Source of the DNA: Microcystis aeruginosa Ma_MB_S_20031200_S102
GTDB lineage: Bacteria > Cyanobacteriota > Cyanobacteriia > Cyanobacteriales > Microcystaceae
Assembly (NCBI GenBank): GCA_007095845.1
Contig: SFBI01000042.1
Location: 1 to 40,420, forward strand
Reading direction: 5' to 3'
DNA: 40,420 nucleotides
Numbering within the stretch: position 1 is the stretch's first letter; every line of letters starts with the position of its first letter. Below are positions 26,570-33,920 of this stretch, in pieces. A model generated the notes under the pieces. The model was not told where the DNA came from. It ran no database searches and worked only from the letters and a program-made list of their open reading frames with translations. The translations under genes and the position numbers were made by a program.

Positions 26570-26616
26570 AAATTGACGGGTAGAATCATCACTAAATTGC
26601 CAATTATAGGGCATTT

Positions 26617-26910
26617 TTAACATCCCGATAAAGATTTATCCTCAAAAAACTCCTCGCTGTCCATTAACCTAATTTTGGCTAATCCCAAGCTTTCTAAATA
26701 ATCTTGCCACCCTTGGGGGGTATCTTCGATGGCTAATAATCCTAATACCCTAGCTACGTCTGCTACCCAGGGTAGGGTATGAATTCTATAACCCTGCCAG
26801 TTTACCTCTAAGGATAACCAAGCGGGAATCTCTTGGGGGTTAAATTGTTGGGAGGCAAGATAATCAGCTTGAAAGCAGTAAATCTGAGGTGGTTTTTGAC
26901 TCTCTAACAA
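26617..26910 (-). CDS. Conserved-type hypothetical protein (97 aa) upstream of the LMW-PTP gene
   Basis: A soluble, Trp- and Leu-rich protein (ending EEFFEDKSLSGC) with no motif I recognise. It is close enough to the phosphatase gene (47 bp or overlapping, depending on that start) to be cotranscribed. Absence of a signal peptide suggests a cytoplasmic protein. Confidence 0.65.
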   Translation of the reverse strand: MLESQKPPQIYCFQADYLASQQFNPQEIPAWLSLEVNWQGYRIHTLPWVADVARVLGLLAIEDTPQGWQDYLESLGLAKIRLMDSEEFFEDKSLSGC

Positions 26911-27040
26911 GGTTAAACACTCCTTCTAATCTGGACATTAATCTCTTTTCCCATATTTTAGGGGAACCTCAGCCTAATTTTTGTTAAATATGAACTTCTC
27001 TTGTCAAGAAATGGTTAAGTTTGCTCAAGACAATTTACCC

Positions 27041-27679
27041 TTAATTCTCCCCTAAGCGAGGACGAATAATTAAATAAATTGCCGGACCGATTAGAGGTAA
27101 AAGGGAAATTACCGGCAACAGGAAAGGATTTTTTAATCCCCGTCGGGTTAGATCATCTTGCAGCAAAATTGGACATAATAGGGTTAAAAGACAGAAATCT
27201 AAACTCATAACATGAATAAAACGGCTAGTTTGCCACTGATACCAAAAATCAGACCAATTGCCGTTAATTAATCCGTAAGCGATTAAAATTGCCGCAGTAA
27301 TTAGGGCAATTACTCCCAACCAAGGTGAGTCTAAAAGTTTAATGACCAGATTTTTTTTACCAGTAAAATTTCTGTTGGGTTGACGGAGGGTTAGATAGGG
27401 TAAAATAGCGAAAGCACCCACAGCAAAGGAGGCAAAAGCAAAGGGCCAAGCGATGATTTTTTGGTCACGACCATCGATAATTAAAAGGCTAGTGTAGATA
27501 AGTGGCCAAACTCCCATCAGGTTAAAAAGAGCGATAATTAACGGGTTAATATCTTGCCATTTGCCAGTGGAAAGATTGATAATTAAATTTATTGTATCTG
27601 GTTGGTCGGGGGGTGCTAGTAAAAAAGCGTATAATCCGAAGCATAACCAAAGTAAACCGAGAATAAATTTTGTTAACAT
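27041..27679 (-). CDS. Polytopic membrane protein of unknown function (DUF2834-like C-terminus)
   Basis: A 212-residue protein with six or so hydrophobic segments. The C-terminal part (WQTSRFIHVMSLDFCLLTLL, then LLQDDLTRRG) resembles a small domain common in cyanobacterial and plastid-targeted membrane proteins, which I believe is DUF2834. No transport or catalytic motif is visible. Confidence 0.7.
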   Translation of the reverse strand: MLTKFILGLLWLCFGLYAFLLAPPDQPDTINLIINLSTGKWQDINPLIIALFNLMGVWPLIYTSLLIIDGRDQKIIAWPFAFASFAVGAFAILPYLTLRQPNRNFTGKKNLVIKLLDSPWLGVIALITAAILIAYGLINGNWSDFWYQWQTSRFIHVMSLDFCLLTLLCPILLQDDLTRRGLKNPFLLPVISLLPLIGPAIYLIIRPRLGEN

Positions 27680-27785
27680 GGGAGTAGATAATTAGGTTAA
27701 TTGAGTAATGGGAGTCCAGCGGATATTTTAGTAGAAAAGTTATCAAAAGATCAAGCAAGATTACCTAATCAATGATCACTAATTT

Positions 27786-29393
27786 TTAGGGAAAACGACG
27801 AGGATTCATGGTTTCTCTTGGGGTAATTTCTGCACTTTTAGAGTGGAGTAAGCGAGTTTGTTCGAGGATAGTTTCTAAGTCTTCATCCGAGAATTCTTGT
27901 ACATAGTTTAATTTGACCTCTTCTAGGAAGATAATTAATAACATCTCGATTCTTTCTAGACTGTGACGGGATTGTAATTCCCCGGCGAGAGATTGCCCGA
28001 AACGTTGGACTAATTGCTGTAATAAACGCTCAAAAACTTCGTCTTCCTGGGTAATCTTTTCCGCTATATTAACAAAAGATTGATACAATTGACTAGATAG
28101 GCGATTGCTCAAGTCAGTTTTTAACCCTTTCATGCCGGGTAATCGCAATAAGCTCTGATAAGCGGGAGTTTGATTGATAATTTTCTCGATATTGTATTTA
28201 ATTAAAGCTTCTGCTTCTGGTTTAACTTGCGGTAAAACCTTGTCAACGGTGCTATTAACTACTAACCGAAAAATTTCGATAACTTCATTAGTATCATTGA
28301 GATTATTATAGCCACCATTAAGAGATTGATCGAGAAATTTCTCCACTTGTCCCCGTCGAATATATTCCTGTATTTGATTAATAATTCTCAGGAATATTAT
28401 CTCAGTAATATCTTTAGAAATTAGCGCAACTAAGCCTTTAACTGCCTGCTCTTTAATCACCCTTAAGTTAATAATTTTAACTTGATCTAGGCGAATAACG
28501 GTAGGAATAAATCGCAGCCATCTCCAGATAGGAATAAACAGAAAAATATCATACCATCGCCATAACATAGCCTCGCGCCAACGCAGACCTTTATGAGTGC
28601 GAGCAATCCACCAAGTTCTTAGCATAAATTCCCAGAAAAAGATGGTACCAAATAAAAAATCGATCGCCTCAAAGTTATCTATCGGTCTCCCATCTTCTCC
28701 CAGGGGACGAAAATAATTAGTTTCTATTAAAGGTTGAATTTCTTGATTGAAAAATTTCAACTCTTTTTCCCAGCCATTTTGACTGAGATAATCCCAAGTC
28801 CAAAACTTCTGAAAGGCTGCTTTTGCGGAAACATTTTCCGTTTGAAAAACCCGCAAGCGCATTCTATTTTTAATCTTCTCTAAAGTCCCAGTTTTCTCGG
28901 CCGAGGCAAAGGGATTATTATCGATCATATCGACACTTTTTTGGCGTAAATTGGCTAAAATCTTCTCAATCTCTTGGCGATATTCTTGCAGATTAAACTC
29001 TGGGTTAAAGACCTTTTGATTAATTATTTCATTAAGTTTATCAACCGTAGCTAAATATTCACTGGTACTGCGATAGGGTTTAATTCCTTTCACCACATCA
29101 TAATTAGCGATTCCTTTAACAAAGGGAATTTCTAGGGGTTTATCGGGAGGTATTTGTAATTCTTGAAAGGAAATCGTCCCGAGTTTTATTGGTTCATTAA
29201 ATCTTAATAAAGTTATTTGCAAGCGTCCCTGTAACCAAAAATCTCGCAGGGGAATATAGGTTAAATCGAAAATAACCAGAATATAATTACATAACACCAA
29301 CAGGGCCATGCAAGTCTCAAAGAGATTGCGTAGGGAAAAACGACGGTTTCTGATCACGGGGGTTTTAGTCAAAGTCATTAGCCTAGAAAGCAC
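27786..29393 (-). CDS. Large cyanobacterial membrane protein with a voltage-sensor-like segment
   Basis: A 535-residue protein with an N-terminal hydrophobic segment (residues ~28-45), a soluble part to ~245, then two to three membrane helices at ~246-330 and a long helical C-terminal half. The membrane portion has FFWEFMLRTWW, WRWYDIFLFIP and WRWLRFIPTVIRLDQ, which recall S2, S3 and S4 helices of ion-channel voltage sensors (Glu-x3-Arg, an Asp, then spaced arginines). There is no pore loop or selectivity filter. The channel-like reading is inference; otherwise the family is unknown. Confidence 0.65.
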   Translation of the reverse strand: MLSRLMTLTKTPVIRNRRFSLRNLFETCMALLVLCNYILVIFDLTYIPLRDFWLQGRLQITLLRFNEPIKLGTISFQELQIPPDKPLEIPFVKGIANYDVVKGIKPYRSTSEYLATVDKLNEIINQKVFNPEFNLQEYRQEIEKILANLRQKSVDMIDNNPFASAEKTGTLEKIKNRMRLRVFQTENVSAKAAFQKFWTWDYLSQNGWEKELKFFNQEIQPLIETNYFRPLGEDGRPIDNFEAIDFLFGTIFFWEFMLRTWWIARTHKGLRWREAMLWRWYDIFLFIPIWRWLRFIPTVIRLDQVKIINLRVIKEQAVKGLVALISKDITEIIFLRIINQIQEYIRRGQVEKFLDQSLNGGYNNLNDTNEVIEIFRLVVNSTVDKVLPQVKPEAEALIKYNIEKIINQTPAYQSLLRLPGMKGLKTDLSNRLSSQLYQSFVNIAEKITQEDEVFERLLQQLVQRFGQSLAGELQSRHSLERIEMLLIIFLEEVKLNYVQEFSDEDLETILEQTRLLHSKSAEITPRETMNPRRFP

Positions 29394-29721
29394 ACTTTGA
29401 CTATGGTAAACCGAAAACGCCTAATTTTTTGAACCCAAAGCGATAGAAGTGGTTAAAAAAGAGCGGTTAAACTTAGTTCTGCCTCGGCAATTAAGAGATG
29501 TGGTCTTCTATTCTGTGATAGCATCCTAGCAGATTCAGTTATATCCCAAGTTACGGCGTTTCTCCTAAAGATGAAGCCTCGTAGCCTCTTAGGTTGTGTT
29601 AAACGAAACAATACGGGGTCGAAAATGGCTCAATTCGATTGAAAAAGCGAAACCCAACCACCTCAACGGTTATTCTTACTTATATAATAGACTACATAAG
29701 CTTTATTGATCGCTTTGTCCT
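29394..29721. other. Intergenic region with a MITE-like repeat
   Basis: A 330-bp divergent region between the large membrane protein gene and the second NACHT gene. It holds the 69-bp repeat at 29591-29659; the rest is A+T-rich and must include both promoters. TATAATAG at about 29682-29689 could be a -10 box for the NACHT gene, but no clear -35 is seen. Confidence 0.5.
29591..29659 (+). repeat. 69-bp MITE-like repeat, copy A
   Basis: Near-identical, same orientation, to 33156-33224. It starts AGGTTGTGTT and ends AACCCAACC, giving imperfect terminal inverted repeats around a conserved core (CGAAACAATACGGGGTCG). No ORF. Confidence 0.85.
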
Positions 29722-32562
29722 ATGTCCGAATCAGCTGCTGGAATTTCTGTTTCCAAACCCCAAAATATCTGGAAACGACAAGTTAAAGTCAATCTGAGAA
29801 GTCTCTTTAGTACCCTGGGAAAAGCCGCTCTTAACGGGGCATTTTTGCAGTGGGATGATCTGGCCGAAAATGGAGTAGAAGTTTTAGATGCTCTTGGTTT
29901 AAGTCGGACTCCGGGGGAATTGGCGGGTTTATTAATAATTCGATCGCTAATGAAAGCGATGAAAGGATTACTTAAAAGTAATGCTGATTTACTGTCCCAA
30001 GAAGTTGAAAAGCTGCCTTTAAAAGAACTTTACCGTCAGATTACCGACTCTTTACAAGAGCAGGAATTAAATCTCGATCGAGATTTTTTTGAGCATCCCG
30101 AAAGATTACCCATAGTCGCACCAGTCCAAACAGCTTTTTTACAGTGGTTAACAACAAATAATTTAATCACTAATTCCCAGGAAGCGCAGAGCCTAAGTAA
30201 CCGTTTACCAGCTTATTTTGTCTCAGCGTTGCAGGAACAATGGAAAGATAAACGAGATGAATACAGTCTGCTTTTAGATGAAATCGACACTCCTTTTAAC
30301 AATGCTTGGAAACGAGAAAGCGGCTGGTTACATTATCGAGCTTGGTTGCAAAAACAGATCGATGAACCTATTTTTTGGGAAGCCTTTAGTTTAAAGCAAA
30401 TTTATGTACCTCTACGGGGATTTTATGAAGAAGAAGAAATCAAAGCCACCCCAGACACAGATTACCATCGAGAGCCATCATTTAAACGCATTGTCATCAA
30501 ACTCCAAGAGCAGTTAGAAACATGGTTAGAAGCGGCAAAATCCGATGATGCTATCCGTTTATTGACCGGTGGGCCAGGTAGTGGAAAATCGTCCTTTTGT
30601 AAGGTATTTGCTGCCCAACAAGCTGGTTTAGAAAAACAAGTTTTATATATTCCCTTGCATCGCTTGAGTTTCTCCACCGATTTAGTAACAGCAGTTAAAA
30701 CTTTTGTTCAACATGAAGGTTTTTTACCAGAAAATCCTCTAGAACCGAGCGATCAAGATTTACGATTACTAATTATCTTTGATGGCTTAGATGAGCTATC
30801 TATGCAGGGAAAAATCGCCCAAGAAGTCGCCCAAAATTTTATTAATGAAGTACGAGAACAGGTGAAAAGTTTTAATCAAAATAAAACCCGTTTACAAGTG
30901 TTGATTAGTGGGCGTGATGTGGTGGTACAATCCAATAAAAATAATTTTAAAAAACCTCAGCAAATTATCACTATTTTACCCTATTGGGTTGCTAAAAGCG
31001 ATGATTTTAGCGATGTCGATAACTTATTAAAAGTCGATCAACGTCATCAATGGTGGCAACAGTATGGGCAAGCTAAAGGGAAAAACTATGCACAATTACC
31101 GCCGGAATTATCGGGGGAAAATTTACAAGAAATTACCGCTCAACCGCTATTAAATTATCTTATTGCTCTCACTTTTGAACGAGGCGAAGTTCAATTTTCC
31201 CAAGAAACTAATCTCAATAATATTTATGACAATTTGCTCAAGGCAGTTTATGAGCGAGGTTATGAAAAAAATAGTCCAGGCCACCGGGCTATAGAAGGGA
31301 TTACAGAAAAAGATTTTGTGATAATTTTAATGGAAATTGCCCTTTCCTGTTGGCATGGTAATGGTAGAACCACCACCGTGAGAGAGATTGAAGAACATTG
31401 TGAAAATAATGGCTTAAAAAATCTCCTAAAAAATTTCCAAGATAGTTTTCAAAGCGATTCCCAAGGGAGTATTACCCGTCTTTTAACAGCCTTTTATTTT
31501 CGAGAAAGTGGCGATTTACGAGGCAGCGAAAAAACCTTTGAATTTACCCATAAAAGTTTTGGTGAATATTTAACTGCCCGCAGAATTGTTGACCGAGTTA
31601 AGCAAATTCATAAGAAATTACAAGACAGTGAAAATGATTATGACAATGACTACGATCCCAGACAAGCTTTAATCGCCTGGGCGACTTTATGCGGACCGAC
31701 GGCAATAGATGAATATCTTTTTCGTTTTGTTGTCAATCAAATACAATTACAGTCCCCAGATGAAGTGAAACAGTGGCAGAAAACTCTGGGTCATTTAATT
31801 GAATATCTTTTGGTCAAAGGAATGCCGATGGAGGGTTTAAAAAACCGCCCCAATTTTCAGGAGGAAATGCGACAGGCACGCAATGCCGAGGAAGCTTTAT
31901 TAGCGGTATTCAATGCCTGTGGGCGAGTCACCAAAGAAATTTTTCCCATTCAATGGCCTTCTCCTGAAGCTTTCGGCAATTGGTTAGCCCGTCTTCAGGG
32001 ACAAAGAATAGATTATAAGCCTATGTTTGTGTTAGATTGTCTCAGTTTTCTTGATTTACAAAACTGTCTGTTGATATATCGAGATCTTTGCGGGGCAAAT
32101 CTTGAAAGGGCTAATCTTGCAGGGGCTAATCTTAGATGGGCAATTCTTGCAGAGGCAAATCTTGCAGGGGCAAATCTTAGAAGGGCAATTCTTGTAGATG
32201 CAAATCTTGTAGGGGCAAATCTTGAAAGGGCAAATCTTGAATGGGCAAATCTTAAAGGGGCAAATCTTGCAGAGGCAAATCTTGAAAGGGCAAATCTTGA
32301 AAGGGCAAATCTTAAAAGGGCAAATCTTGAATGGGCAAATCTTAAAGGGGCAAATCTTGAAAGCGCTAATCTTGAAAGCGCTAATCTTGAAAGGGCATAT
32401 CTTGAAGGAGCAAATCTTGAAGGGGCAAATCTTGAAGAGGCTAATCTTAGATGGGCAATTCTTGCAGAGGCAAATCTGGTCGGGGCTAATCTTGAAGGGG
32501 TTAATTTTAAAGATGCTAACGTCAAAGGGACGATTCTCGATACGGAAGTTAAAACCGAGTGA
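29722..32562 (+). CDS. NACHT STAND NTPase with C-terminal pentapeptide repeats
   Basis: A 946-residue protein. The N-terminal ~280 residues are helical with no recognised effector. The NACHT core has Walker A TGGPGSGKSSFCK near residue 288 and Walker B LLIIFDGLDELS near residue 352, then a helical region with FEFTHKSFGEYLTARRIV near residue 611. From about residue 790 there are some 30 pentapeptide repeats (AxLxx; ANLER, ANLEW, ANLKG), forming a right-handed beta-helix that probably serves as a sensor or binding surface. Their DNA units are nearly identical 15-mers, implying recent expansion. A role in defence or programmed cell death is inferred from the class. Confidence 0.9.
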   Translation: MSESAAGISVSKPQNIWKRQVKVNLRSLFSTLGKAALNGAFLQWDDLAENGVEVLDALGLSRTPGELAGLLIIRSLMKAMKGLLKSNADLLSQEVEKLPLKELYRQITDSLQEQELNLDRDFFEHPERLPIVAPVQTAFLQWLTTNNLITNSQEAQSLSNRLPAYFVSALQEQWKDKRDEYSLLLDEIDTPFNNAWKRESGWLHYRAWLQKQIDEPIFWEAFSLKQIYVPLRGFYEEEEIKATPDTDYHREPSFKRIVIKLQEQLETWLEAAKSDDAIRLLTGGPGSGKSSFCKVFAAQQAGLEKQVLYIPLHRLSFSTDLVTAVKTFVQHEGFLPENPLEPSDQDLRLLIIFDGLDELSMQGKIAQEVAQNFINEVREQVKSFNQNKTRLQVLISGRDVVVQSNKNNFKKPQQIITILPYWVAKSDDFSDVDNLLKVDQRHQWWQQYGQAKGKNYAQLPPELSGENLQEITAQPLLNYLIALTFERGEVQFSQETNLNNIYDNLLKAVYERGYEKNSPGHRAIEGITEKDFVIILMEIALSCWHGNGRTTTVREIEEHCENNGLKNLLKNFQDSFQSDSQGSITRLLTAFYFRESGDLRGSEKTFEFTHKSFGEYLTARRIVDRVKQIHKKLQDSENDYDNDYDPRQALIAWATLCGPTAIDEYLFRFVVNQIQLQSPDEVKQWQKTLGHLIEYLLVKGMPMEGLKNRPNFQEEMRQARNAEEALLAVFNACGRVTKEIFPIQWPSPEAFGNWLARLQGQRIDYKPMFVLDCLSFLDLQNCLLIYRDLCGANLERANLAGANLRWAILAEANLAGANLRRAILVDANLVGANLERANLEWANLKGANLAEANLERANLERANLKRANLEWANLKGANLESANLESANLERAYLEGANLEGANLEEANLRWAILAEANLVGANLEGVNFKDANVKGTILDTEVKTE
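32088..32530 (+). repeat. Coding 15-bp tandem repeats (pentapeptide array)
   Basis: About 30 consecutive 15-bp units of the form gcaaatcttgaaagg, many differing only in the last codon pair. Several frames on both strands stay open because the unit is a multiple of three. High nucleotide identity points to ongoing unit duplication and loss. Confidence 0.9.
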
Positions 32563-32706
32563 CTCTTCTAGGTTCTGTGTGATAAGTTTAACTTACAATA
32601 TGATCGCTCAGTCTTTGTGTCCTTTGTGTCTTTGTGGTTTGTTACACCCCCTCGCTAGGAAGAATGTATCTTAGAATACATTTTACCCACCAAACCCAAG
32701 AGAGCC
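32561..32706 (+). repeat. 147-bp-type dispersed repeat, copy B
   Basis: Inverted copy of 2567-2713 (this one is 146 bp). It begins right at the stop codon of the second NACHT gene with GACTCTTCTAGGTTCTGTG and ends AAGAGAGCC. Together the two copies place the same repeat beside both NACHT genes in the window. Confidence 0.85.
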
Positions 32707-32774
32707 GATTATCTGGTGAGTGGGGATAAATCGGATTTGCTAAAACTAGCCTCGTAGGGTGTGTTAATAAAGTA

Positions 32775-32804
32775 TTGACAATGTAAATACATCCTGCCTA
32801 TACT
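32775..32804 (+). promoter_or_regulatory. Sigma70-type promoter of the RHH gene
   Basis: TTGACA at 32775-32780 and TATACT at 32799-32804 with an 18-base spacer form a near-consensus promoter. An inverted repeat ATACT-aca-AGTAT (32800-32812) overlaps the -10 box, and ACATCC/GGATGT (32789-32794, 32813-32818) surrounds it; either could be the operator of the RHH protein. Confidence 0.7.
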
Positions 32805-32828
32805 ACAAGTATGGATGTCTATTTTGTC

Positions 32829-32847
32829 CTCACGCAAGGAACGTGAG
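32829..32847 (+). promoter_or_regulatory. Hairpin presenting the ribosome binding site in its loop
   Basis: CTCACG/CGTGAG arms enclose the loop CAAGGAA, which contains the only Shine-Dalgarno-like AAGGA for the ATG at 32852. The structure lies in the short leader and could tune translation. Confidence 0.4.
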
Positions 32848-32851
32848 TATT

Positions 32852-33136
32852 ATGAAAGTTGAGGCATTAAAAAAACGACTGGAGAAAAATCGCCCTATGA
32901 CTACAATCACGATTCGTATTCCCGAAGATGTGATTGAAGATTTAAAGCGGGTTGCACCGTTGCTTGGTTTCTCAGGTTATCAACCTTTGATGCGTGCTTA
33001 CATTGGACAAGGGCTGCGTGCGGATTTGGAGCGTCTAGAGGGAGATACAATTTCTGCTCTTGTTGCTAGTTTGAAGCGTCATGGTGTAAGTGATGAAGTG
33101 CTGCAAGAGGCATTGAGTGAAGTTACTCCGCGTTAG
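32852..33136 (+). CDS. Ribbon-helix-helix (CopG/BrnA-like) DNA-binding protein, orphan antitoxin
   Basis: ATG 32852 is preferred (94 aa), AAGGA lying 11 bases upstream; a GTG at 32843 would be only 2 bases from it. The segment MTTITIRIPEDVIEDLKRVA, then GFSGYQPLMRAYIGQGLRADL, is typical of RHH antitoxins, where the beta strand (TITIRIP) reads the operator. No toxin gene is adjacent: upstream are a promoter and repeat DNA, downstream a broken transposase. It is probably the survivor of a toxin-antitoxin pair, or a free-standing regulator. Confidence 0.8.
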   Translation: MKVEALKKRLEKNRPMTTITIRIPEDVIEDLKRVAPLLGFSGYQPLMRAYIGQGLRADLERLEGDTISALVASLKRHGVSDEVLQEALSEVTPR

Positions 33137-33155
33137 TCTAGGTTTTCGGCCTCCT

Positions 33156-33224
33156 AGGTTGAGTTAAGCGAAACAATACGGGGTCGAAAATGGCTCAATT
33201 CGATTGAAAAAGCGAAACCCAACC
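33156..33224 (+). repeat. 69-bp MITE-like repeat, copy B
   Basis: Same orientation and nearly the same sequence as 29591-29659. It abuts the broken 3' end of the transposase pseudogene, whose reading frame runs from IS-like sequence directly into the repeat. The two copies bracket the segment carrying the second NACHT gene and the RHH gene. Confidence 0.85.
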
Positions 33225-33226
33225 AC

Positions 33227-33691
33227 CCCCAGACATATTGATTAATCAGTCCTAAAGGTATTCCTTGCGGTGAGACTCCTAAGGTGGTATGAACTTTGAG
33301 TCCAAAGGATTTTTTACAATCTAGATAACCCATTCCTTTTTTGGCTTTTTGTGTCGTAAAGTCTAAACTTGTTGTGTCTTGCACTGCCAAAACTATTGGA
33401 TGTTCTTTGATTCTTTCTACTGTACTTTTGGCCTGGGCGGCAATTATATCTGAGGGGTGAAAATAGGGGGAATTCCAAAAGTCAGATGTGGCACTCGCTG
33501 CCGCTAGATTTCCTGAAGCTTGTGGCACACTTGTACGCTTGTTGACTGGCCAAGTTTTCCACGATACTGATTAACCTTTTCTTTCTTCTGGTGTCCCCTA
33601 GGTCTGCATACTGTAATTCTTGGGCTGCCCATTTCTCCATTTTTTTGCTTACCTCCACCTTAATTTCTTCTTTCAAAACTATACCTATCAA
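33227..33691 (-). pseudogene. Truncated, frameshifted IS4/Tn5-like transposase
   Basis: The N-terminus (MEKWAAQELQYADLGDTRR) is the Tn5_N-type DNA-binding region. The reading frame changes around 33530-33550: one frame carries NLASQQ and the next frame continues SVPQASGNLAAASATSDFW up to VLAVQDTTSLDF and LDCKKSFGLKVHTTLGVS. After GLINQYVW the sequence enters the 69-bp repeat, so the C-terminal half with the last catalytic residue is missing. It is dead. Confidence 0.85.
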
Positions 33692-33920
33692 TCGTTTCCC
33701 CTTTTTTTAAGTTTCTTCTCTTTTTGTTAAGAAAGATCCGACTAATGGATAGCTTATCAAAGGGGGGCAGGGGGGATCCCCCCTTATCAAGGGGGGCAGG
33801 GGGGATCTAACCCCCTAGATAATTAACCACCCCTGAACTAATACACTTGTACTATAGTCTGCCCAAAAAAAATCCCGGAAAAGGGAATGAGGGTAAAAAG
33901 GGAAAAAAAGGGGAAAAGGG
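33692..33920. other. Intergenic DNA with G-rich repeats and a weak terminator
   Basis: Two direct copies of a 24-25-bp unit (TTATCAAGGGGGGCAGGGGG followed by GATC) lie at 33754-33778 and 33784-33807. After them come A+T-rich DNA and a purine tract up to the stop codon of the FGE gene. Confidence 0.7.
33865..33886 (-). terminator. Possible terminator after the conflict operon
   Basis: On the minus strand: TCCC, loop TTTTCC, GGGA, then eight T. The stem is only 4 bp, but position (35 bases after the stop) and T-run fit an operon end. A small G/C hairpin just 3' of a retroelement variable region is also a known accessory to diversification, so a second role is possible. Confidence 0.4.

Noticed and set aside
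32013-32525. Antisense ORF of 170 codons rich in RFA/SRF repeats, and a plus-strand ORF at 32222-32674 rich in ILKGQ
   Set aside because: Both are other-frame readings of the 15-bp pentapeptide repeats; a repeat with a period divisible by three stays open in several frames.
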